From Saprospiraceae bacterium (GTDB lineage Bacteria; Bacteroidota; Bacteroidia; Chitinophagales; Saprospiraceae), in contig JABDLW010000533.1 in assembly GCA_013001805.1 (NCBI GenBank), positions 1 to 7,102 of the forward strand: 7,102 bases of DNA, read 5' to 3'. Made by a program: the position numbers and the translations under genes. The notes under the pieces are model-generated. The model was not told the origin of the DNA and made no database searches. It worked only from the letters and a program-made list of their open reading frames with translations. Below, piece after piece: positions 1 through 5,934 of the stretch (its first letter is position 1; each line of letters begins with the position of its first letter).

Positions 1-1
1 C

Positions 2-1810
2 AATGAAGCGAACCCCGAATGGGGTGCGGCCGGATCTACATTGCGTCATATAACTTCACAGGCGTATGCAGATGGCATTGCTGCTCCATCCGGTGCCGAT
101 CGTCCAAATCCCCGAACGATTAGTAATGATCTTTTCACCCAATTGGAAGCTATTTATGATGGTCATAACCTGACAGACTATACCTGGGTCTTTGGTCAGT
201 TTGTTGATCATGACATTACTTTAATTCATAATAGCGAAACCGAACCAGCTCTGGTCAGCGTGCCAAGTTGTGACCCGATTTTTGATCCAACCTGTACCGG
301 CAATTCTGTGATTTTGATGATGCGTTCAGCTGCTGCTCCCGGTAGCGGTACATCAGGAGAAAATCCGCGGACGTTTGCCAATCAAATCTCGGTATACCTG
401 GATGCTTCAGCTGTTTATGGGTCCGACCCGATCCGTGCCAATTGGCTGCGGACTCATGTTGATGGAAAACTTAAAGTATCATCAGGTAACTTACTGCCAT
501 TCAATACTCTAAATGGAGAAATTAATGGCATTACCGATAGAAATGCACCAGAAATGGATAGGTCAGATCCGGACCAAAACCGGTACTTTGTAGCTGGAGA
601 CTTCCGTGCAAATGAAAATGTCATGCTCACCGCAATGCATACCCTATTTGTGCGCGAACACAATCGGAAATGTGATCTGATCAAAGCTGAAAATCCAAAT
701 GCCACCGATGAGGAAATCTACCAAAAAGCGAGAAAGCTGATCGGCGGGTATATCCAAAATATAGTGTACCGGGAATGGTTGCCAAGCATGGGAGTCGTAC
801 TTGATGATTATGCCGGTTACAGACCCGATGTTAATGCGAATGTCAGCAATGTTTTTTCTGCGGCGGCTTTCCGTTTCGGACATACCTTGTTAAGTAGTAA
901 TCTACTGCGAATGGACGACGGTTGTGAAACATTGCCCCAGGGCGATCTTACCTTAAGAAATTCATTTTTCAATCCGGCATTGGTTGTATCAACTGGTATT
1001 GAACCATTGGTGAAGGGTATGAGCGCTCAGATCCAACAAAGACTCGATTGCAAGGTTATTGACGATGTTCGAAATTTTTTGTTTGGTCCACCAGGTTTTG
1101 GTTTTGGCTTAGATCTGGCAGCAATCAACATCAACCGGGGAAGAGAGCGTGGGCTCCCCGATTATAATAGCATCCGAGATGAATTGGGCCTGGGCCGGGT
1201 GAAGACTTTTGATGAAATTCTTGCCGATCCGGTGGAAGCCCGCATTATGGAAGATCTTTATGGCAATGTCGATATGATCGATCCCTGGGTTGGTATGCTC
1301 GCTGAGGCACATTTGCCCGGAGCAATGTTTGGAGAGACTATTATGGCCATTATGAAAGAACAATTTAAGGCTTTGCGTGACGGAGACAGGTTTTACTTTG
1401 AAAATGATCCAACTCTCTCAGCCGAAGAAAAGGAAGAGATCCGGCATACCAAACTAGCCAAAATTGTAAAACGTAATACCTCATTACAGGCCATGCAAGA
1501 GAATGTCTTCGTAATGGAACGAAAATGTCATAAGATAGTTATCGAGGAAAAACACCTGGCCTTAAAAGTGTCTCCCAATCCTGTTCGGTCAGAGATCAAT
1601 TTAGATATGTTTTCTTTTGAAGAAGGCGATGCCAATGTGATCATTTCAGACATGCTCGGCAATAGGGTCATTCAGGTGAAAATCCCGGTGGAGAAGGGCA
1701 TTAATTCTTTTAACCTTAATGTTGCCCAAAATCTACCCACGGGTTTCTACAACATTCATGTCCACATGAACCAACGTTTCAATGCACTGAAACTGCTTAA
1801 GGTAGATTGA
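2..1810 (+). CDS. Animal-type haem peroxidase with T9SS C-terminal sorting domain (5' partial)
   Basis: This is a secreted peroxidase of the animal haem peroxidase (An_peroxidase, peroxinectin/myeloperoxidase-like) superfamily, expected to oxidise halides or organic substrates with H2O2 outside the cell. The frame is open to base 2, and its first residues (NEANPEWGAAGS...) already match the family, so the TTG at 41 is not the start; the true start and signal peptide lie upstream. Numbering from the codon at base 2, I see the distal Asp-His-Asp at 69-71 (GQFVDHD), a calcium-loop segment with Ser130, Tyr132, Asp134 and Ser136 (YLDASAVYGS), the catalytic Arg202 and haem-linking Glu205 (FRANEN), proximal His294 (FRFGHTLL) and its Asn376 partner (AININRGRERGLPDYN). 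Residues 517-602 (bases 1550-1807) form a Por_Secre_tail-type sorting domain (SPNP..., GFYNIHV, KLLKVD), which implies export by T9SS and surface attachment or release. The gene is intact within the window, with no frameshift. The natural substrate is unknown. Confidence 0.93.
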   Translation, partial: NEANPEWGAAGSTLRHITSQAYADGIAAPSGADRPNPRTISNDLFTQLEAIYDGHNLTDYTWVFGQFVDHDITLIHNSETEPALVSVPSCDPIFDPTCTGNSVILMMRSAAAPGSGTSGENPRTFANQISVYLDASAVYGSDPIRANWLRTHVDGKLKVSSGNLLPFNTLNGEINGITDRNAPEMDRSDPDQNRYFVAGDFRANENVMLTAMHTLFVREHNRKCDLIKAENPNATDEEIYQKARKLIGGYIQNIVYREWLPSMGVVLDDYAGYRPDVNANVSNVFSAAAFRFGHTLLSSNLLRMDDGCETLPQGDLTLRNSFFNPALVVSTGIEPLVKGMSAQIQQRLDCKVIDDVRNFLFGPPGFGFGLDLAAININRGRERGLPDYNSIRDELGLGRVKTFDEILADPVEARIMEDLYGNVDMIDPWVGMLAEAHLPGAMFGETIMAIMKEQFKALRDGDRFYFENDPTLSAEEKEEIRHTKLAKIVKRNTSLQAMQENVFVMERKCHKIVIEEKHLALKVSPNPVRSEINLDMFSFEEGDANVIISDMLGNRVIQVKIPVEKGINSFNLNVAQNLPTGFYNIHVHMNQRFNALKLLKVD

Positions 1811-1832
1811 GCCTATAAGTTTACGGCTTTTT
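1810..1832 (+). terminator. Weak candidate intrinsic terminator after the peroxidase gene
   Basis: Immediately at the peroxidase stop codon, AGCC (1810-1813) can pair with GGCT (1825-1828) across an 11-base loop, followed by a run of five T (1828-1832). The stem is only 4 bp, so this is a weak signal. It lies in the 25-base gap between two convergent genes, where a terminator is expected. The T-run fits termination of plus-strand transcription only. Confidence 0.3.
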
Positions 1833-1835
1833 ATT

Positions 1836-2069
1836 TCATGCCGAGGGCTCTCCGTCTTCCTCTTCCTTTTGCGTCTGAACCAGGGCGAGGATGATGATCG
1901 CAAAAACAATCATTGCAATTTTAGCGATGAGGCCAAAAAGAGGACCAATATCGTCTAACCAAGACAGAAAGCTCCATCTGATGCCTACCATGCTCAGCAT
2001 GAGTGATGTAAAACCACCGAGAAAGAGTAAGAAAGCTATCAGTGTCGCTAAATCCTTTCGTGTCACCAT
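1836..2069 (-). CDS. Small two-helix membrane protein, function unknown
   Basis: This is a 77-residue protein that I cannot assign to a named family. It begins MVTRKDLATL and has two hydrophobic segments, roughly residues 8-30 and 41-64, which are long enough to cross the inner membrane as a hairpin. They are separated by a short loop (RWSFLSWLDD) and followed by an acidic, charged tail (QTQKEEEDGEPSA). The basic N-terminus favours both ends being cytoplasmic. I chose the ATG at 2069 because it starts just before the charged N-terminus. An in-frame ATG at 2084 would add five residues (MYFCS) and cannot be excluded. It converges on the peroxidase gene and diverges from the HMG-CoA lyase gene 94 bases away, so it is probably a single-gene transcription unit. 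The plus-strand reading frame across the same DNA is not protein-like. Confidence 0.65.
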   Translation of the reverse strand: MVTRKDLATLIAFLLFLGGFTSLMLSMVGIRWSFLSWLDDIGPLFGLIAKIAMIVFAIIILALVQTQKEEEDGEPSA

Positions 2070-2119
2070 GGAGCAAAAGTACATGCTTTTTCAGATAAAG
2101 ATCTGACCAAACCCAATTT

Positions 2120-2148
2120 TTGAGTTAACGTACTCGTATCTTTATAAT
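2120..2148 (+). promoter_or_regulatory. Possible promoter for the HMG-CoA lyase-type gene
   Basis: TTGAGT (2120-2125) and TATAAT (2143-2148) are separated by 17 bases, an arrangement close to the classical sigma-70 consensus. The -10 element would place the transcript start about 9 bases before the GTG at 2164, giving a very short leader. Bacteroidota housekeeping promoters usually follow a different pattern (TTTG and TAnnTTTG), which is not met here at the right spacing, so the match may be chance in AT-rich DNA. Confidence 0.25.
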
Positions 2149-2163
2149 GGAAAATGCCTTAAA

Positions 2164-3009
2164 GTGTTGAAAATTATCGAGTGCCCCAGAGATGCTATGC
2201 AAGGCATCCATAAGTTTATCCCTACTACGCTCAAATCGAGGTACATCAATCAGCTCTTGAAAGTGGGTTTTGACACGATCGATTTTGGTAGTTTTGTCTC
2301 TCCCAAAGCGATTCCACAGATGCGAGATTCTGCCGAAGTGCTCAAGAGCCTTGATCTGAATGGTAGCACCAGGCTATTGGCCATTGTTGCCAATCGCCGG
2401 GGAGCTTTGGATGCTTCCAGCTTTGAAGAAATTACTTATCTGGGATATCCCTTTTCGATCTCAGAGACTTTCCAGATGCGTAATACCAATGCCACCATCG
2501 AGGAATCGCTGCAACGTGTTGATGAGATTCAACAAATTTGCCTGCAATCCGGTAAAAAGTTAGTTGCTTATCTGTCAATGGGATTTGGAAATCCGTACGG
2601 AGACCCATGGAATGTCGATATTGTGCAAAAATGGGTAGACATCCTGGCACACAAAGAAATCCGCATTCTAGCCCTGTCCGATACCATTGGGGTTTCGACG
2701 CCAGAGAGCATAAAATACCTCTTCGGAAACTTGATACCACCCTATCCTGATGTTGAATTTGGAGCTCACCTGCACACGACACCCAATAGTTGGAGATCAA
2801 AGGTTGAGGCCGCATACGAAAGCGGTTGCAGAAGATTTGATAGTACAATCAAGGGATATGGAGGTTGTCCCATGGCAAAAGATGAGCTAACAGGAAATAT
2901 GGCTACTGAAAACCTCCTCTCCTATCTCGATGATCATTCTATACCTCACAACATTGATCGGACTGAATTTAATCATGCTACAAAAATTGCCCTGCAAGTT
3001 TTCTCCTAA
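2164..3009 (+). CDS. Hydroxymethylglutaryl-CoA lyase-type enzyme (DRE-TIM metallolyase)
   Basis: This enzyme probably cleaves 3-hydroxy-3-methylglutaryl-CoA to acetyl-CoA and acetoacetate in the cytoplasm, the last step of leucine degradation; mvaB/HMGCL are the named homologues. At 281 residues it is a single HMGL-like TIM barrel. Compared with human HMGCL from memory, I see Arg9-Asp10 (CPRDAMQ), Asp173 (SDTIGVSTP), metal ligands His202 and His204 (GAHLHTT), the active-site Cys235 (GYGGCPMAKDE), and Asn245 and Glu249 (GNMATEN). Two family positions differ: the acidic residue before SFVSP is Asp40 rather than Glu, and the usual Asp after the His pair is Thr. Similar variants occur, as I recall, in other Bacteroidota. 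No ATG exists in frame back to the stop at 2104-2106. GTG at 2164 (MLKIIECPRD) or TTG at 2167 (MKIIE) is the start. Its stop overlaps the stop of the opposing gene. The lyase class is well supported; the exact acyl-CoA substrate is inferred. Confidence 0.86.
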   Translation: MLKIIECPRDAMQGIHKFIPTTLKSRYINQLLKVGFDTIDFGSFVSPKAIPQMRDSAEVLKSLDLNGSTRLLAIVANRRGALDASSFEEITYLGYPFSISETFQMRNTNATIEESLQRVDEIQQICLQSGKKLVAYLSMGFGNPYGDPWNVDIVQKWVDILAHKEIRILALSDTIGVSTPESIKYLFGNLIPPYPDVEFGAHLHTTPNSWRSKVEAAYESGCRRFDSTIKGYGGCPMAKDELTGNMATENLLSYLDDHSIPHNIDRTEFNHATKIALQVFS

Positions 3010-4583
3010 CGTAATGCTCCATCTGAGGAGCTCGCCTCTTTTCCGACCCGTTTCAAATAACCCCGCCTGACGACTTTTTCCACTGTCGTATTTTCCAATT
3101 TGCTCTCCAACCAGGACATTATGTCCAAATACAAAAAAGCTCTTTTGGCATACGGTGACTCCATTAACCTTAATAACTTTGAGTGCAACTGCTGAAATCG
3201 CACCCTCAAATCACCTTTACTCATTTTAGTGGTTTTACGCAAGAACCGGAAAATTTCATTTTGTACATCCTGTAGCTCGCGCATCTTTCCCAAATAGCGA
3301 TAAACCGATTTTATTTGATACTCCAATAAAACCTGATTACCTAGTTCGTAGTGGGCGATTAGGTTCAAAATCCGGGCAAATGAAAGTATATCTCCCCTAA
3401 AGTCTGGATTTTTTGCATTGATTATCTTATTAAGGTAGGTGATAGAGGAACTCCAATCACCACTACCAAAATACATGCAGGCAATCTTATAATAAAAGAC
3501 CAAAATGCGATGGGTATCCCAATCGTAAGGATTTTCTTTGATCAATGCTACCAATTCAGGCATTGCTTTAACACCTTCACTAAAAGATCCCTCCAGAAAA
3601 TGTTTGTTTACCAGATGTATATAATGGTACAGTTTGAAAAGGCCTTCGTGGTTAAGATTGCGTATCAAACCGCGCTCCGGAATACCCTCTAAAATGGCCA
3701 ACATGCTGCTGAAACGTTCATCACTCAATGTAATGAAAAGTGAAGTCAACACATTATGGATGGACTTGAGGTAGAGTGCTGTTTCTTCAAATACCATATC
3801 GGGGTATTCCTCAAATAAGTCGTACCAACTTCTCGTATAGCGATAGAAGTTGACGAAGTCCTGGTTCATGTAGTGATACCAGCCATAAGACTGGAATAAG
3901 AATAATTTTTCATGAAAGTCCAGTTGGTCCATGTCATACTCAGGCAGATTGGAATGAAAAAAATCATGCAGGTACTGAAAATCATGTTTATTTCTCACAT
4001 GACCAACCTTGAGGTAAAGACCGTAAAGTTGCAAGGCGAGATTGCTGAATGCTTGTGTGCGTTCGATTTTCTTAGTCAGAAGCACCGCTTCCTTTTTCAA
4101 CTCTTCGGCCCTGCTTTCTATGCTTCTGGTAATATATTGGGATTCAATAAACTTTTCAAATTCAAGGACATTTAGTGCGAGAATATATTGATTACTCTTC
4201 AGTGCGGTCGCCTTGGTGCGGCTTAAGATCTCCAGACTTTGGCGATACAATCCTTTATCATATAAGACCCTGGCATAATCTATTTTTTCCCGGATATCAA
4301 TTTCGGTGATACTGGGACGGCTGAGTAATCGTAGACAAATTAACAGTTGCTTATACAGATGAGCTTTTAAATTACTTAACTGGCGCTTCTTGATTGCGGG
4401 AATCCGCTCTAAAACCTGCGCTTCGTCAAACCTTCCAATCCGACTCATTTCATCAAATAACTTGAGAAACAAAATGTCATCTGATGTCTGATTTCTGGTC
4501 ACAAATAGGCGAAAGCTGCGTTTTTCAGCCTTAGTGAGTGAATTTATTAACTGAACGAGATAATCAGTTTTAGGAGTGGGCAT
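3006..4583 (-). CDS. Helical-repeat (TPR-like) protein of unknown function
   Basis: This is a 525-residue, apparently cytoplasmic protein with no signal peptide and no clear membrane segment. It starts with a conserved-looking block (LVQLINSLTKAEKRSFRLFV, residues 9-28) that I associate with an unnamed Bacteroidota protein family. The rest is almost entirely amphipathic helix rich in Leu, Tyr, Phe and Lys. TPR-like helix pairs are visible near 102-145 (ARVLYDKGLYRQSLEIL) and 360-432 (DWSSSITYLNKIINA, then FARILNLIAHYELGN and YRYLGKM). A basic, then Ser-rich tail ends the protein (506-525). No catalytic motif is evident, so a protein-binding scaffold is the best guess, from fold only. The ATG at 4583 is preceded by a purine run (AAAGAG) about 7 bases upstream and lies just before the conserved block. 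The gene is divergent from leuA across 152 bases and convergent with the lyase, sharing 4 bases at the stops (TAA on plus, TAG on minus). Any link to leucine synthesis is conjecture. Confidence 0.82.
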   Translation of the reverse strand: MPTPKTDYLVQLINSLTKAEKRSFRLFVTRNQTSDDILFLKLFDEMSRIGRFDEAQVLERIPAIKKRQLSNLKAHLYKQLLICLRLLSRPSITEIDIREKIDYARVLYDKGLYRQSLEILSRTKATALKSNQYILALNVLEFEKFIESQYITRSIESRAEELKKEAVLLTKKIERTQAFSNLALQLYGLYLKVGHVRNKHDFQYLHDFFHSNLPEYDMDQLDFHEKLFLFQSYGWYHYMNQDFVNFYRYTRSWYDLFEEYPDMVFEETALYLKSIHNVLTSLFITLSDERFSSMLAILEGIPERGLIRNLNHEGLFKLYHYIHLVNKHFLEGSFSEGVKAMPELVALIKENPYDWDTHRILVFYYKIACMYFGSGDWSSSITYLNKIINAKNPDFRGDILSFARILNLIAHYELGNQVLLEYQIKSVYRYLGKMRELQDVQNEIFRFLRKTTKMSKGDLRVRFQQLHSKLLRLMESPYAKRAFLYLDIMSWLESKLENTTVEKVVRRGYLKRVGKEASSSDGALR

Positions 4584-4735
4584 TGTAACTCTTTACTTTA
4601 CATTTATTTGATAATCAATAACTTACTGTAGATAAAGATATGTCTTATCTTGTAATGACAAGTTATATTTTACTTCCAATCACTCCATAGTAGCCCTATT
4701 TTTAGCGTTTGGAAACTGTCATAAACTTAATTAAA
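4584..4735. promoter_or_regulatory. Divergent promoter region between the TPR-like gene and leuA
   Basis: This 152-base AT-rich spacer must carry the start signals for both the minus-strand TPR-like gene and the leuA-leuC operon. I found no confident promoter; the best -7-like matches toward leuA are TATATTTT (4664-4671) and TATTTTTA (4697-4704), each lacking a properly spaced TTTG. No leucine-rich leader peptide, T-box or other riboswitch is recognisable. Short inverted repeats cluster at 4618-4666 and are listed separately. Confidence 0.5.
4618..4666. repeat. Cluster of short overlapping inverted repeats upstream of leuA
   Basis: Three inverted repeats lie together. ATAACTT (4618-4624) pairs with AAGTTAT (4660-4666); AGATAA (4630-4635) pairs with TTATCT (4645-4650); CTTGT (4649-4653) pairs with ACAAG (4658-4662) around a 4-base centre. 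The arms overlap, so the first and third pairings exclude each other, as do the second and third. They could be an operator or leader-RNA structure for the leu operon. The arms are only 5-7 bp and the region is AT-rich, so chance is a real possibility. Confidence 0.25.
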
Positions 4736-5917
4736 ATGGATAAGACCAAAATCCAGATTTTTGATACCACCTTAAGAGACGGCGAACAAGTACCGGGTTG
4801 TAAGCTTAATAAAGATCAAAAGCTAATACTTGCCAAGGAGCTTGAGGTGTTGGGCGTTGATGTGATCGAAGCTGGATTTCCCATAAGCAGTCCAGGAGAT
4901 TTTGATGCCGTACGGGCGATTAGTAAGGCTGCAGGTGATGTGACTATTTGCGCATTATCGCGAGCCGTCGAAAAAGATATTGATGCGGCAGCAGGAGCTA
5001 TTGTAGACGCACGAAGGCCCCGCATTCATACGGGTATCGGCACTTCTGACTCACATATTAAATATAAATTTAACAGTACTAGAGACGCGGTACTCGAGCG
5101 TGCAGTAGCAGCCATCAAATATGCAAAGAAGTACGTTGAAGATGTGGAGTTCTATGCCGAGGATGCAGGAAGAACAGACAATGAGTATCTGGCAAGGATT
5201 TGCGAGGCTGTCATTAAGGCGGGAGCTACGGTTCTGAATATACCCGATACAACAGGATATTGTCTACCCAGTGAATATGGTGAAAAAATCAAATATTTGG
5301 TTGATAATGTCACGGGAGTGGAAAAAGTAACGATTTCAACCCATTGTCATAATGATTTGGGTTTAGCCACCGCAAATTCTATCGAAGGCGTAATAAACGG
5401 TGCCCGGCAAATCGAATGCACCATAAATGGTTTGGGAGAACGAGCCGGCAACACTTCGCTGGAGGAGTGTGTCATGGTACTTAGGCAGCATCCATATCTC
5501 GGCTTTGATACAGGCATCAATACTAAATTACTAAATCCGATGAGCCGTCTCGTGTCTGAAGAAATGGGGATGCCGGTGCAACCAAATAAAGCAATCGTAG
5601 GCTCCAATGCCTTTGCACATTCATCCGGGATTCATCAGGATGGTGTAATAAAGAAAAGAGAAACATATGAAATCATCGACCCTCTCGAAGTTGGTGTCGA
5701 CAAATCTTCAATAATTCTTACCGCACGGTCCGGTAGAGCGGCACTGGCCTACCGGTTAAAAGAATTGGGACATCACATTACCAAACTAGAGCTGGACGCT
5801 GTCTACAGTCGATTTTTGGAAATTGCCGATATTCAAAAGGAAGTCATTGACCGGGACTTGCAACAGCTTATGGAAGCTAAAGAAGAGGTTTTAGCAGCAT
5901 TTGGAAATAAAAACTGA
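4736..5917 (+). CDS. leuA: 2-isopropylmalate synthase, short form
   Basis: LeuA condenses acetyl-CoA with 2-oxoisovalerate to give 2-isopropylmalate, the committed step of leucine synthesis, in the cytoplasm. The 393-residue protein opens with the metal-binding signature FDTTLRDGEQ (Arg14, Asp15). It continues with GVDVIEAGFPISSPGDF (40-56), EDAGRT (142-147), the ligand pair in HCHND (His203, His205), GLGERAGN (232-239, Asn239 as ligand), and HSSGIHQDG (295-303). These positions nearly match the E. coli enzyme. The protein stops after the catalytic barrel and linker, whereas E. coli LeuA has about 523 residues; the C-terminal LeuA dimer domain that binds leucine is absent. I chose ATG 4736 because the family usually begins a few residues before the FDTTLRDGE motif; TTG 4709 would add nine residues. 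leuC follows after 17 bases, so they are probably co-transcribed. A homocitrate or citramalate synthase role is possible for the family but disfavoured by leuC. Confidence 0.9.
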   Translation: MDKTKIQIFDTTLRDGEQVPGCKLNKDQKLILAKELEVLGVDVIEAGFPISSPGDFDAVRAISKAAGDVTICALSRAVEKDIDAAAGAIVDARRPRIHTGIGTSDSHIKYKFNSTRDAVLERAVAAIKYAKKYVEDVEFYAEDAGRTDNEYLARICEAVIKAGATVLNIPDTTGYCLPSEYGEKIKYLVDNVTGVEKVTISTHCHNDLGLATANSIEGVINGARQIECTINGLGERAGNTSLEECVMVLRQHPYLGFDTGINTKLLNPMSRLVSEEMGMPVQPNKAIVGSNAFAHSSGIHQDGVIKKRETYEIIDPLEVGVDKSSIILTARSGRAALAYRLKELGHHITKLELDAVYSRFLEIADIQKEVIDRDLQQLMEAKEEVLAAFGNKN

Positions 5918-5934
5918 ACATCACAAATATTCTA

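Noticed and set aside
41..43. TTG as the start codon of the peroxidase gene
   Set aside because: The frame is open upstream to base 2 and the residues before the TTG (NEANPEWGAAGS) match the conserved family N-terminal region, so the gene begins outside the window.
1891..2106. Plus-strand 71-residue frame opposite the small membrane protein
   Set aside because: It lies wholly within or opposite the membrane protein frame, is rich in Lys, Met and Arg without domain features, and the minus-strand frame has far better protein character.
2432..2848. Minus-strand 138-residue frame inside the lyase gene
   Set aside because: The plus-strand lyase has intact catalytic motifs throughout; the opposite frame is Cys- and Arg-rich with no recognisable feature and is a coding shadow.
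4709..4735. TTG start nine residues upstream in leuA, or a short leader peptide here
   Set aside because: The family normally begins a few residues before FDTTLRDGEQ, which fits ATG 4736. The upstream segment encodes only one Leu, so it does not resemble a leucine attenuator peptide.
4584..4735. T-box or other riboswitch upstream of leuA
   Set aside because: No conserved T-box sequence, strong stem or terminator is visible; only short AT-rich inverted repeats are present.
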